Shown here one piece after another: positions 52,709 through 61,759 of a stretch of 64,000 nt of DNA. Where the stretch lies: assembly GCF_000430705.1 (NCBI RefSeq), contig NZ_AUMN01000001.1:1-64000 (forward strand), given 5' to 3'. This DNA comes from Arthrobacter castelli DSM 16402 (lineage in GTDB: Bacteria; Actinomycetota; Actinomycetes; Actinomycetales; Micrococcaceae). Position numbers and translations under genes: made by a program. How positions within the stretch are numbered: position 1 is the first letter of the stretch; every line of letters starts with the position of its first letter. The notes under the pieces are model-generated. The model worked only from the letters and a program-made list of their open reading frames with translations. It made no database searches and had not been told where the DNA came from.

Positions 52709-53984
52709 TACGTCGGCGCTGACCGGTTGGGCCAGTCCGGATGCCGTCGAGACCGCAGCAGGGGACATTAAGGATGCCGGACAGGCCATACAGAACACCG
52801 CTTCAGACGCCAAGAGCACCTGGGCAGGTCTCAGCGGCGCCTATGAAGCGCCCGAACAGGAAATCGTACTGAGCGCCTTCGACGATGTCGCCACCGCCGG
52901 TGACGACGTGGAGAACGCGGCAATCACGGTCCGCGACGCGTTGATCACCTTCGCTTCCGAAGTCCGGACACTGATGCCTGAAAGAAACCGGCTCCTTGAC
53001 GAGGCCGCCACGGCAAACGCCGAACCTGGAGATCCAGGCGATAACGTGCCCGGCACTCCGAACTATGCTGGCCAGATTTCAACGCTGGCGGGTAAATACA
53101 AGGCGGCTGAAGACACCTGCGCCAGCACAATACTGGGCGCGCATCCGTCTTGGAAGGGTACCGCAGCCAGCGGTCCGGGGATACTCGGCACTCCCCTTGT
53201 CGGCATGGGCTATTCTGTAGGCGAGGGGATAGCGAAGAGGACGCACCGTTCTCCCCTCTGGGTGCCCAAGCCAGGTGCTTCCAAGTTCGACCCCGTGCCG
53301 GGCGCCCCCAAGTTCGGCACGGGGTGGGACTCCCGCCCGGGGAATGTCCCCAGGATCGCCCCCGTACAGGATCTCCCCAAGCTCGGCCCTACCTCGGGTG
53401 CGCCCAACCCGCTGAGGCTTGACAACGCGCGCGTCGACTATGTGCATAACGGCACACCCTACACAAAAGTGGGCGGAATCTACTTGGAAACCGGACGGGC
53501 TACCGTGCGGTCCAATCCCCAACCAATCAAGGCGAATTCGCATTCGCGTCCGACGAAGATAGTGGCCGACCCTTCAGTCGCGAACACTCCCCGCTGGGCC
53601 AAATTGGGCGGAAAGGGACTGGCAGGGGTTGGTACCGCGATGACCTTGTGGGACGCAGGGGCTTCGCGCTGGCGTCAGGACCTCGCCGAGCACCCCGACT
53701 GGGGAACCACCGAACGTACCGTCAGCGCCGCCACCGACGTCGCCGTCGTCGGCGGGGCAGCAGTGGCAGGGGCAGCGGCCGGTGCCAAGGTCGGCGCCAT
53801 GGTCGGCACGGCTATCGGTGGGCCGGTGGGACTCGCCGTCGGGGTTGTCGTTGGCGCCGGCCTCGGTGCTGTCGGTGGGTGGATCGGCAAGGAGTTCGGC
53901 GAGGAGATCAGAGAAGGAATCGACGGGGCCGTTGATGCCACGGCCGAAAAGGCAGGAGAACTATGGGACTCCCTGTGGGGATAA
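52695..53984 (+). CDS. T7SS effector with glycine-zipper C-terminus
   Basis: A 429-aa protein. Residues about 1-150 form the export domain also present in the toxin at 40186-42456 (GAYEAPEQEIVLSAFDDV and AAEDTCASTI). Residues 180-260 hold a Pro-rich region with repeated P-K-x-G/P-G-A-P-K-F-like units. Residues about 345-405 are Ala/Gly-rich and hydrophobic (GGAAVAGAAAGAKVGAMVG and AVGVVVGAGLGAVGG), a glycine-zipper pattern used by membrane-inserting toxins such as TelE of Streptococcus gallolyticus. The end (EEIREGIDGAVDAT) is amphipathic. Possible membrane-permeabilising toxin; unproven. Confidence 0.68.
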   Translation: MGNIDTSALTGWASPDAVETAAGDIKDAGQAIQNTASDAKSTWAGLSGAYEAPEQEIVLSAFDDVATAGDDVENAAITVRDALITFASEVRTLMPERNRLLDEAATANAEPGDPGDNVPGTPNYAGQISTLAGKYKAAEDTCASTILGAHPSWKGTAASGPGILGTPLVGMGYSVGEGIAKRTHRSPLWVPKPGASKFDPVPGAPKFGTGWDSRPGNVPRIAPVQDLPKLGPTSGAPNPLRLDNARVDYVHNGTPYTKVGGIYLETGRATVRSNPQPIKANSHSRPTKIVADPSVANTPRWAKLGGKGLAGVGTAMTLWDAGASRWRQDLAEHPDWGTTERTVSAATDVAVVGGAAVAGAAAGAKVGAMVGTAIGGPVGLAVGVVVGAGLGAVGGWIGKEFGEEIREGIDGAVDATAEKAGELWDSLWG

Positions 53985-54006
53985 GCCGGAAGTACGGAGA
54001 GCATGC

Positions 54007-54474
54007 ATGACCGACCAGACCATGCAGCATCCATTAATCCAGTTGCAGGGGCTATCCTTGCGGGCACCCGGTGATTGGGAGCGGCTGGACGTTCCGGGCA
54101 CCGAGCTGGTCATCGCAGGGCCGGAAATATCGGACGCACCGCAGGACTTCCGTCCCAATCTAGTGGTGCTCACCGAACCCTCCAGCGCTTCGATCCAGCA
54201 ATTGTCGACCCGGACTATGGCATCGGCCATCGCCGATGCGACCTCAACTTATATCGCCTCCTGTAACCTCTGGGAGGCCGGCTATCCCGCGCGGCGGATC
54301 GAATTCACTCACCGCGTTGGTCCCATGTTGGTCGACGTCGTGAAGCATCTTTTCGCAACGCCGGAGCTTGCCGTGGAGTTGACGTTCAGCTGTCTGGTCA
54401 GCGAACGGTCGGCGTATGCAGAGCTTGCCAATTACATCGCTTCGTCGGTGGAATTTACGGAAGAGGGTCGATGA
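54007..54474 (+). CDS. LpqN/LpqT-like domain protein
   Basis: A 155-aa soluble protein without a signal peptide. Layout (GLSLRAPGDWERLDVPG, then FRPNLVVLTE and SCNLWEAGYPARRIEFTH) recalls the LpqN/DcrB-type alpha-beta fold seen near T7SS genes. It overlaps the next gene by 4 nt and follows the glycine-zipper effector by 22 nt, so either chaperone or immunity protein for it is possible. Confidence 0.6.
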   Translation: MTDQTMQHPLIQLQGLSLRAPGDWERLDVPGTELVIAGPEISDAPQDFRPNLVVLTEPSSASIQQLSTRTMASAIADATSTYIASCNLWEAGYPARRIEFTHRVGPMLVDVVKHLFATPELAVELTFSCLVSERSAYAELANYIASSVEFTEEGR

Positions 54475-55316
54475 GCAATTTTCCCGCAAAGGAACCCCGG
54501 CTGGACCGGTGGGTTTCGGAAGTTACCGGTGAGCAGGTCGAGGAGCTGTCCGGGATATCGGCCACCCAACCCTACACGTCGGACGGTCCGTGGCTCAGCT
54601 CCACCGGCCTGGAGCTACTCACTCAACTCGCCGAACGGCACCGGCTGGGACGGTTCGATCTCCAGGGTAATCCAACTGCCGTGCGGGATCTGGTCGAGGC
54701 GGACGTCATCACCGAGAAGGGCAAGTTGACGGACGAGGGCGAATTCCTGCTCAGTCCGCTCAGGGCGACTCGGGCGGTGGTCTCGCTGTCGGCGCAGTAC
54801 GGTCGGCATTCTTCCGGGCTCCGGATCCACATGGGGGATTCCGGGGCACTCATCACCGCCGGTCGGTCGCATCACAGTCTGCTGGAACAGGATGCCGGGA
54901 CATCCAATCAGGATTCGTCCCGGGTCGACGAAGGTTCGGCACAGCTCGAGATGGTGGAAAACGAGGCGGTGCCCGAGATGATCGGCCGATGGATCGGGCT
55001 CGGGCCTGCATGGTCCATCGAGATGGTGCCCGAACAGCTTCCGGTCGCGACTCTCGAGTCCAGGTTCGTCGACGACATGACTGCGGCGCCTGCCGAAGCC
55101 GATGATCGCTTCCTGCGGATGTGGCATGAACCCTGGGTTGTCTTTACCCTCAGCATGGAACCCGGAGATTTCCGTGCCGGCCTGGTCAATGCCGGGGCCG
55201 CGGGATTCTACAGTTACGGCGGCATCGACGCAGACCGTGCCGCGCTCCAAGCCACACCTTCCGGTGCCTTATGGGACATGCTCGTGACCGAGACCGAACG
55301 AACGCTCTTGCAATAG
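54471..55316 (+). CDS. Possible EspG-like secretion chaperone or effector-associated protein
   Basis: A 281-aa soluble protein. The first half (LSSTGLELLTQLAERHRLGRF, ADVITEKGKLTDEGEFLLS, RAVVSLSAQYG) resembles EspG-family chaperones that escort ESX substrates; the second half (EPWVVFTLSMEPGDFRAGLVNAG) is not clearly assigned. Last gene of the rightward operon, ATGA overlap with the LpqN-like gene, followed by a hairpin at 55346. Confidence in the EspG link is low. Confidence 0.5.
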   Translation: MSNFPAKEPRLDRWVSEVTGEQVEELSGISATQPYTSDGPWLSSTGLELLTQLAERHRLGRFDLQGNPTAVRDLVEADVITEKGKLTDEGEFLLSPLRATRAVVSLSAQYGRHSSGLRIHMGDSGALITAGRSHHSLLEQDAGTSNQDSSRVDEGSAQLEMVENEAVPEMIGRWIGLGPAWSIEMVPEQLPVATLESRFVDDMTAAPAEADDRFLRMWHEPWVVFTLSMEPGDFRAGLVNAGAAGFYSYGGIDADRAALQATPSGALWDMLVTETERTLLQ

Positions 55317-55345
55317 CGACTACCGGGTCCGGCATCGCCCACCAG

Positions 55346-55378
55346 GGGACCCAAGTTCGCAAGCCCACTTGGGGTCCC
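55346..55378 (+). terminator. Hairpin ending the rightward T7SS operon
   Basis: Arms GGGACCCAAGT and ACTTGGGGTCCC pair over 11 bp with one bulged base and a 10-nt loop; 30 nt after the last stop. There is no long T run, so it is a moderate terminator. Confidence 0.55.
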
Positions 55379-55435
55379 TCGCCCGGTAGGCTGGGGCGTG
55401 CATAATCACTTAACAGCATCGGCAGGAGAATCCGC

Positions 55436-55855
55436 ATGCCCAACATGTACCTCGACAAGTTCCGGGGCCTGGTTCCCAAGTATCTGGAGCGGGACTGGAC
55501 CGAGGACGATGCGATCGCCGCACCGGTGCTTGATACGGAACTGGACCAGTACGACTTCGAGGTGCCGCTGGTGTTGCGCGAGTTCCTGCATTGCCTCGGC
55601 AACAGCGAGCTGATGGAGATCTACAACTACTTCTGGGACCCGGATGAGTTGGAGGTCGACGGCGGGTACCTGCTCTTCCTGGAAGATGAGGAGGAGACCA
55701 CGTACTGGGGCTTCCAGGTCCAGGACCTCGATGTGCCGGATCCGATCGTCTGGCGCCGCAACCCCAACGGGCGGTGGCACAGCGAAGAGGGGACGTTCAG
55801 CGAGTTCGTCTTCGACATGTTCGAGTGGGTCTTCGAAGAAGACGAGGAAGAGTAA
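55436..55855 (+). CDS. SMI1/KNR4 (SUKH)-like protein
   Basis: A 139-aa highly acidic protein; VLREFLHCLGNSELMEIYNYFWDPDEL and YLLFLEDEEETTYWGFQVQD recall the SUKH fold (SMI1/KNR4), widespread as immunity proteins of toxin systems. The tail is Glu/Asp-rich. It lies just outside the T7SS operon, downstream of its hairpin, with its own start region. Could protect against an incoming T7SS toxin; no partner is evident. Confidence 0.6.
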   Translation: MPNMYLDKFRGLVPKYLERDWTEDDAIAAPVLDTELDQYDFEVPLVLREFLHCLGNSELMEIYNYFWDPDELEVDGGYLLFLEDEEETTYWGFQVQDLDVPDPIVWRRNPNGRWHSEEGTFSEFVFDMFEWVFEEDEEE

Positions 55856-55861
55856 GGCCAG

Positions 55862-56965
55862 TCAGCTGCTCCGGACCACCACCGCCTGGGCGAAACCTGC
55901 CAAGGCTTCCTTCACCGCGCCCTCCGGCAGCGGCCCAAGCGAGGCTACGGCGTCGTCGGCCCACTGCTGGGCGACTTCCCATGCCTCCGCCGTCGCCGGA
56001 TGTTCGCGCAGCGCGGTGACCGCGGCGGCGAGCGCCTCGTCCGCGGCCAAGTCGCCGTCGACCATCGTCAGCACATCCGCGGCGGACTGATCGCCGTCGT
56101 CGGCCGCCTTGCGCAGCAGCAGCACCGGCAAGGTGGGCACACCCTCACGCAGGTCGGTTCCCGGGGTCTTGCCCGAAACATTCTTCAGGCCGGTGACATC
56201 GATGACGTCGTCGGCCAGTTGGAACGCGACGCCGACCTTCTCACCGTACGAGACCATGGTTTTCATGATCTTCTCGTCCGCACCGGCCATCAGCGCGCCG
56301 AGCTGGCCGGAGGCGGCCACCAGCGAGCCGGTCTTGTCGGCGATCACCGACAGGTAGTGTTCGACGGCGTCATCGCTCTCGGACGGGCCGACGGTTTCGT
56401 GCAGCTGGCCGAGGCACAGCCGCTCGAAGGTCCTCGCCTGGATCCCCAGCGCCTCGGCGCCGAGCTCGGACACCAGGATGGATGCCCGGGCGAACAGCAG
56501 GTCGCCGGTGAGGATAGCGACGCTGTTGCCCCACACTTCATGTGCGGTCGGTGCGCCGCGTCGGTACGGGGCGGAGTCCATCACGTCGTCGTGGTAGAGG
56601 GTGGCCAGGTGCGTCAGCTCGACGACGACGGCGGCCTGGGAGACGGCGGGTTGGGACGCGTCCGCCAAGTGGGAGGCGAGGATCGTCAGCAGTGGCCGGA
56701 TCCGCTTGCCGCCGGCCTCGACCAGGTGGCGGCTGGTGGCGTCGGCCAAGGGGTCCGAGTTGGCGATCGCCTCGCGCAGTTGGCGTTCCACCCGTGCCAA
56801 CGACGTCGACACCGCCGGGCCCAGGTCGTCATCTTCCGAGATCCGGGCGAAGCCATCGGGCAGGTTCAGAGCCGCTGCAATCTGGCTCGTTGATGTGTCC
56901 ACCTCGGCGGCGTCGGGAACACCATGGCCGGCGCTGGTCCAGCTGGTGTCGGCAGAATGAGTCAC
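55862..56965 (-). CDS. Trans-polyprenyl diphosphate synthase
   Basis: A 367-aa isoprenyl synthase. Conserved pieces: GGKRIRP (85-91), first Asp-rich motif DDVMD (126-130), GDLLFA, and second motif DDVID near residue 253 with GKTPGTDLREG after it. It would build the long side chain (C40-C45) for menaquinone. Start GTG. Seventeen nt after the reductase stop, in one operon with MenJ-type and MenG genes. The N-terminal 45 residues are less conserved, so a later start is possible. Confidence 0.88.
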   Translation of the reverse strand: MTHSADTSWTSAGHGVPDAAEVDTSTSQIAAALNLPDGFARISEDDDLGPAVSTSLARVERQLREAIANSDPLADATSRHLVEAGGKRIRPLLTILASHLADASQPAVSQAAVVVELTHLATLYHDDVMDSAPYRRGAPTAHEVWGNSVAILTGDLLFARASILVSELGAEALGIQARTFERLCLGQLHETVGPSESDDAVEHYLSVIADKTGSLVAASGQLGALMAGADEKIMKTMVSYGEKVGVAFQLADDVIDVTGLKNVSGKTPGTDLREGVPTLPVLLLRKAADDGDQSAADVLTMVDGDLAADEALAAAVTALREHPATAEAWEVAQQWADDAVASLGPLPEGAVKEALAGFAQAVVVRSS

Positions 56966-56982
56966 TGGATAAACACTTACTT

Positions 56983-58383
56983 CTATGGACGAGTGGAAGC
57001 TTGGTTGGAAGTGGGCGGGGTGAGCCTTTCCAATAGATGTACAACTCTATCTTCAAACCCCTTCCCATCGTTATCTGTCAGGTTCGCCAACAGGCGGACG
57101 ACAAAGCGCATCAGCACTGGGATGGGCATTCCGGTGCGCAACGCGAGCTTCATGATGGCGGGGTTGCTAATGAGCTTGGCGAACATCCTCCCGAGGGTGA
57201 AATGACTGCCCCATTCGCTGCGGATGATGTCCGGGTACCTGTGCAGAGCGGCGTCGAGGTTGCTTCCTCCGGTGGTCCTCCCGGAGCCAGTGGCACTGGC
57301 GACACCGGCCAGCGTGCCCTGTGGCGGCGGCATCGAGTCGGCAATCAGTTCGGCGGCGATTCGGGCCGATTCCATCGCGTAGGGAATGCCTTCGCCATTG
57401 AACGGACTGACCATGCCCCCGGCGTCGCCCAGCAACAGCAGGCCGGGGCTGTAGTGCGGGGTGCGGTTGAATCCCATGGGCAGTGCCGCCCCGCGGATTT
57501 CGCCCACCTGGTTTTCCGGCCGGTATCCCCATTCCTCCGGCATCGACTCGGTCCATTCGCGCAGCACCTTACGGTAGTCGAGTTTGCCAAAGGACTTGGA
57601 CGAGTTGAGCACCCCCAGCCCCACGTTCGAGGTGCCATCGCCGACGCCGAAGACCCAGCCGTAGCCGGGCAGCACCTTGGTGGGGCCGTTCCGTCCGGAG
57701 CCCCCGTTGGCTGTGGACCCATGGGCTGCGTTGGTCGAGGATCCGTTGGCCGGGGCCTTCAGCTCCAGCCAGCCCTCCATCCAGTCGTCGTCGTGCCTCG
57801 GACTGGTGTAATACGTCCTGACCGCGACCCCCATCGGGCGGTCGTCACGCTTCTGGAACCCCAGGGACAGCGCGGTGCGGGCGGAGTTTCCGTCGGCGGC
57901 CAGCACCACATCGGCGTGGAAGTCCTTCGTCTCGCCGGTTTTCCTGCCCGCGCCGTCGAGCACGTTCGCCCGCGCGCCGATGACCCTGGCGGCGTCGTCT
58001 CTGATTGCTGCGGTGACGCTGTGCCGCTCCAGGATGGTGGCGCCCGCCTGCTCGGCATGCCGGGCCAGCGCCTCGTCGAAGCCCAGCCGGGTCCGCACCA
58101 GACCGTAGCCGGGGAAATCGGTCAAGTCCGGCCATGGCACTTCCACCGTGCGGCCACCGGCGATCAGCCGCAGCCCCTGGTTCCGCCGCCAACCGTCGGC
58201 CTCGTCATGCGGCAAGCCGAGCCGCTGGATTTCCCGGACGGCCCGCGGGGTGAATCCGTCGCCGCACACCTTCTCGCGCGGGAAGGTGGTTTTTTCCAGC
58301 ACCGTGGTTTCGATCCCGGCCCGGGCCAGGTAATACGCGGCCGTGGAGCCGGCAGGCCCGGCCCCGACAATCAATACCGACAC
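56983..58383 (-). CDS. Geranylgeranyl reductase family FAD enzyme, MenJ-like
   Basis: A 466-aa flavoprotein. N-terminal FAD site GAGPAGSTAAYYLA, family motif FPREKVCGDGFTPRAV, and the GDAGGMVSPFNGEGI loop near residue 320. In Mycobacterium the homologue MenJ reduces one isoprene unit of menaquinone, and Arthrobacter makes MK-9(H2)-type quinones, so the role fits. Contains a Ser/Asn/Gly-rich insertion around residues 215-235. GTG start directly abuts the menG stop. Confidence 0.85.
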   Translation of the reverse strand: MSVLIVGAGPAGSTAAYYLARAGIETTVLEKTTFPREKVCGDGFTPRAVREIQRLGLPHDEADGWRRNQGLRLIAGGRTVEVPWPDLTDFPGYGLVRTRLGFDEALARHAEQAGATILERHSVTAAIRDDAARVIGARANVLDGAGRKTGETKDFHADVVLAADGNSARTALSLGFQKRDDRPMGVAVRTYYTSPRHDDDWMEGWLELKAPANGSSTNAAHGSTANGGSGRNGPTKVLPGYGWVFGVGDGTSNVGLGVLNSSKSFGKLDYRKVLREWTESMPEEWGYRPENQVGEIRGAALPMGFNRTPHYSPGLLLLGDAGGMVSPFNGEGIPYAMESARIAAELIADSMPPPQGTLAGVASATGSGRTTGGSNLDAALHRYPDIIRSEWGSHFTLGRMFAKLISNPAIMKLALRTGMPIPVLMRFVVRLLANLTDNDGKGFEDRVVHLLERLTPPTSNQASTRP

Positions 58384-59154
58384 TTAATTAACTGCCCTCG
58401 TGCTCTTTTTCCGGAGTCTGGCCGGGGCGCCCTTTTTCGCCGCTGTACCCGGTACATGCTGTCCGGGTTTCGTTCCCCGGTGGACGGCGACGATGCCGCC
58501 ATTGAGGTTGCGGTAAGCGATGTCGGTAAAACCACTGCCGGTCAGCCAGCCGGCCAGTTCGTCCTGGTCCGGCCAGGCGCGGATGGACTCGGCCAGGTAG
58601 ATATAGGCCACAGGGTTGGAACTGACCCTGGTGGCAATCTTCGGCAGTGCACGCATCAGGTATTCGGTGTACATGGTCCGCCACAGCGGGAACACCGGAT
58701 GGGAAAATTCGGCGATCACCAGCCGCCCTCCTGGCTTGGTCACCCGGAACATCTCGGCCAGCGCCAGCTTCGGGTCGTTGATATTGCGCAAGCCGAAGGA
58801 GATCGTGGTGGCGTCGAAGGAGTCGTCGGCAAACGGCAGCGCGGTGGCATCTCCGGCGACGAAGTCGATATCCGGGCGCCGGCGCTTGCCCACCCGCAGC
58901 ATGCCCAGCGAGAAGTCGCAGGCCACGACGTCGACACCCGCGTCGGCATACGGCTCGCTGGAGGTGCCGGTTCCGGCGGCCAAATCAAGCACGCGCTGCC
59001 CCGGCGAGGCGTCCACGGCGTCGACGACGATACGCCGCCACCGGTGGGTCTGTCCCATGGACAGCACGTCGTTGACGACGTCGTATTTGGGGGCCACGTC
59101 GTCGAACATGGCCGCCACTTCGTCAGGGCGCTTATCCAAAGATGCACGGTTCAC
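58384..59154 (-). CDS. menG: Demethylmenaquinone methyltransferase
   Basis: A 256-aa SAM-dependent methyltransferase (MenG/UbiE). N-terminal [20 protein letters not shown] is the family's first signature, [11 protein letters not shown] near residue 56 binds SAM, and [23 protein letters not shown] is the second signature. It adds the ring methyl in the last step of menaquinone synthesis. First gene of the leftward men operon, with menF divergent 76 nt away. Confidence 0.93.
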   Translation of the reverse strand: MNRASLDKRPDEVAAMFDDVAPKYDVVNDVLSMGQTHRWRRIVVDAVDASPGQRVLDLAAGTGTSSEPYADAGVDVVACDFSLGMLRVGKRRRPDIDFVAGDATALPFADDSFDATTISFGLRNINDPKLALAEMFRVTKPGGRLVIAEFSHPVFPLWRTMYTEYLMRALPKIATRVSSNPVAYIYLAESIRAWPDQDELAGWLTGSGFTDIAYRNLNGGIVAVHRGTKPGQHVPGTAAKKGAPARLRKKSTRAVN

Positions 59155-59230
59155 TTGAGCATTGTCTCAAATCTTCCCAAGCGGCGCAGAACCGCGTCCA
59201 TGGCGCAGCTGCGGGTAGGCTTAAGGGATC

Positions 59231-60640
59231 ATGACCATCCCGTCCGCTGCCGTGACCACGGCTTCATCCACTGCTGCCCCGGCGTCATCGGCCGGCCCCC
59301 TGCGGTCCATCACCGTGGAACTGGGCGACATCACATCACTGACCGGTTTGCTGGATTATCTGGTCCGGGACGACCTGCTCTGCTGGATCCGGCACGAAGA
59401 AGGGCTGGTCGGCTTTGGCGAGCTGGCCAGGATCGAGACAACCGGGCCCGAACGGTTCGAGGCGGCCCAGCAATGGTGGCGCCACCTGGCCGCCGCCGCC
59501 CAAGTCGAAGACCACGTCGGGTTGCCCGGCACCGGACCGGTGGCATTCGGCTCATTCACCTTCTCCAGCAATTCGGAATACAAGTCGTGGCTCATCGTCC
59601 CCCGGCTCATTGTCGGCTCCCGCGACGGGCAGGGTTGGCTGACCCAACTAGCCAGCGACGGAGCCGACGTCGGCGGCGAATTGACGGCCGAGGGTGCCCG
59701 GGCTGCCTTGGAAATGGTGCTCGAAGGCCCCGAACCCGACCAGCAGGACCCGACAGCGGAAGATCCTTCCCCCGTTGGGGCCACCATCGGCGGCACCGAC
59801 GGGGACACCAGGTTGAACACCGGCTCGCTGAGCGAAGAGCAGTGGAAGTCGGCCGTCACCGACGGTGTCGAACACATCAAGGCCGGTGCCCTGGAGAAGC
59901 TGGTGCTGGCCCGCGACGTGGTGGCGCATCTGTCACGCCCCGTGGACACCGCCCAGGTGCTGCGGGAGCTGGCGATGCGCTACCGCGAGTGCTGGACCTA
60001 CGGCGTCGACGGGGTCATCGGCTCCACGCCGGAAATGTTGATCATGGTCGAAGGCGACATGGCCCGCGCCCGGGTGCTGGCCGGCACCCTTGACCGCGCC
60101 AACGCCCCGCACGCCGATGCTCGATACGCCGAAGACGGACTCACGTCCGATGAGAAGCAGCGCCACGAACACCAGTTCGCCATTGAATCGCTGACCCGGC
60201 AACTGGAACCTTTCACTTCCACTATGACCGCGCACAGTGAGCCGTTTGTGCTGGAGCTGCCCAATGTGTGGCACCTCGCCTCCGACGTCACCGCTGAACT
60301 GGCCCGCAGCAATGGGCAACTGCCGACGTCGTTGGCCCTCGCCGCTGCGCTCCACCCCACCGCGGCCGTCTGCGGCACCCCGACCGAGGCCGCAGCCACG
60401 CTGATCCACGAGCTTGAACATTTGGACCGCGGCCCGTATGCGGGGCCGGTGGGCTGGATGGACGCCGCCGGCAATGGCGAATGGGGCATCGCACTGCGCG
60501 GCGCGGTGGTCGAAGACCCCCTCACGATCAGGCTTTTCGCCGGTTGCGGCATTGTCGCCGCCTCCGACCCGGAGGCGGAACTGGCCGAAACGTGGGCCAA
60601 ATTCCGCCCGATGCTGCAGGCAATCGGAATGCGTTCGTAA
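59231..60640 (+). CDS. menF: Isochorismate synthase
   Basis: A 469-aa chorismate-using enzyme. The C-terminal half has the family motifs KLVLARDVVAHLS, GSTPEMLIMVEGD, AGTLDRANAPH and HPTAAVCGTPTEAA, with catalytic Lys/Glu-rich segments; GPYAGPVGWMDAAGNGEW ends the fold. Converts chorismate to isochorismate, the first step to menaquinone. Divergent from menG; the shared intergenic region could co-control the men genes. Siderophore (EntC/DhbC) use is less likely in this context. Confidence 0.9.
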   Translation: MTIPSAAVTTASSTAAPASSAGPLRSITVELGDITSLTGLLDYLVRDDLLCWIRHEEGLVGFGELARIETTGPERFEAAQQWWRHLAAAAQVEDHVGLPGTGPVAFGSFTFSSNSEYKSWLIVPRLIVGSRDGQGWLTQLASDGADVGGELTAEGARAALEMVLEGPEPDQQDPTAEDPSPVGATIGGTDGDTRLNTGSLSEEQWKSAVTDGVEHIKAGALEKLVLARDVVAHLSRPVDTAQVLRELAMRYRECWTYGVDGVIGSTPEMLIMVEGDMARARVLAGTLDRANAPHADARYAEDGLTSDEKQRHEHQFAIESLTRQLEPFTSTMTAHSEPFVLELPNVWHLASDVTAELARSNGQLPTSLALAAALHPTAAVCGTPTEAAATLIHELEHLDRGPYAGPVGWMDAAGNGEWGIALRGAVVEDPLTIRLFAGCGIVAASDPEAELAETWAKFRPMLQAIGMRS

Positions 60641-60755
60641 TATGAATCACACCGCTGGCAGTGATACCGTCATAACCAGTCAGTGCAGGGGGATACGAGC
60701 TTGACGGCCAGCGTCCCATGCACATTTTCTCGATGTTGACCGAAAGGAAGTCCCC

Positions 60756-61547
60756 ATGCGGGCACGCACTCCATTCTTGTTGGTGGCTGTATCCACTCTT
60801 GCCTTGACCGCCTGCGGAGGGGGCGGTTCATCCAGCGACGGTTCCTCCGAGGCATCCGGGATGGACTTGGTGCAGCCCGGCACGCTGACCGTGTGCGCCG
60901 ACGTCCCCTTCCCGCCGTTCGCCTTCGCAAAGGGCGGCAAGTACACCGGCTTCGACATGGAGCTGACCGAAGAAATCGCCAAGGGCATGGGCCTGAAGCA
61001 TAAGATCAAGGACGTCGGCTTCGAGGGTCTGCAAAGTGGCGCGGCGCTGGCTGCCAATACCTGCGATATGGCGGCGGCCGCAATGACCATCACCGAAGAC
61101 CGCGAGAAGAACATTGACTTCTCGGACCCGTACTACGATTCCCTCCAGTCACTGCTGGTGGCCTCCGATTCAGGCATTTCCTCGATCGAGGACCTCTCCG
61201 GCAAGACCGTAGCCGTGAAGCAGGGGACCACCGGCGAAACGTACGCACAGAAGAACGTCCCGGAAGATACCCAGGTCCAGGCGTATCCCAGCAACACCGA
61301 GCTCTACCCTTCGCTTAAGTCAGGAGTTGTGGCCGGAGTCATCATGGATCTGCCCTCAAATATCCAGCACCAGGCAGGCGGCAAGTACGAGATCGCCGAG
61401 AAGTACGACACCGGTGAGCAGTATGGGTTCGCGGTTCAGGAGGAAGGCAGCGAAGCCATCCTGAAGAACGTCAACAAGCAGCTGGCCAAGCTGAAGAAGA
61501 ACGGCACGTACGACAAGCTCTACAGCAAGTACTTCGATACGAAGTAA
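60756..61547 (+). CDS. Amino acid ABC transporter binding lipoprotein, copy 1
   Basis: A 263-aa extracytoplasmic solute-binding protein (SBP_bac_3 family, polar amino acids). Signal with lipobox LTACGG, then a Ser/Gly linker; LTVCADVPFPPFAF and GFDMELTEEIAKGMG are ligand-binding family features. The mature protein is homologous to the following gene. Captures an amino acid such as Glu, Gln or Arg; specificity not determinable. First gene of the transporter cluster, ATG after AAAGGAAG. Confidence 0.88.
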   Translation: MRARTPFLLVAVSTLALTACGGGGSSSDGSSEASGMDLVQPGTLTVCADVPFPPFAFAKGGKYTGFDMELTEEIAKGMGLKHKIKDVGFEGLQSGAALAANTCDMAAAAMTITEDREKNIDFSDPYYDSLQSLLVASDSGISSIEDLSGKTVAVKQGTTGETYAQKNVPEDTQVQAYPSNTELYPSLKSGVVAGVIMDLPSNIQHQAGGKYEIAEKYDTGEQYGFAVQEEGSEAILKNVNKQLAKLKKNGTYDKLYSKYFDTK

Positions 61548-61759
61548 GCTGCTCCATGGTGCAGACGCGCCGCGTTCCGTCCGGCTGCGGTTCAGGCCGC
61601 GGCCGGACGGCGGCCGTCTTGAGGTGAGACCTTTGTCACCTCTGCAATCTTCAGGTGATAAAGTCGTTCCACACTCAGGACATAAGGGGGGACAGGAAGC
61701 TTCAATGCAGCCTGCCTTGGTCCGCATTCCCACAGAGAAAAAATGAAAGGCAGGCTCCC

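Noticed and set aside
57037..60093. Open frame of more than 1000 codons on the plus strand
   Set aside because: Antisense to the reductase, menG and part of menF; composition is typical of a GC-rich shadow frame and there is no domain.
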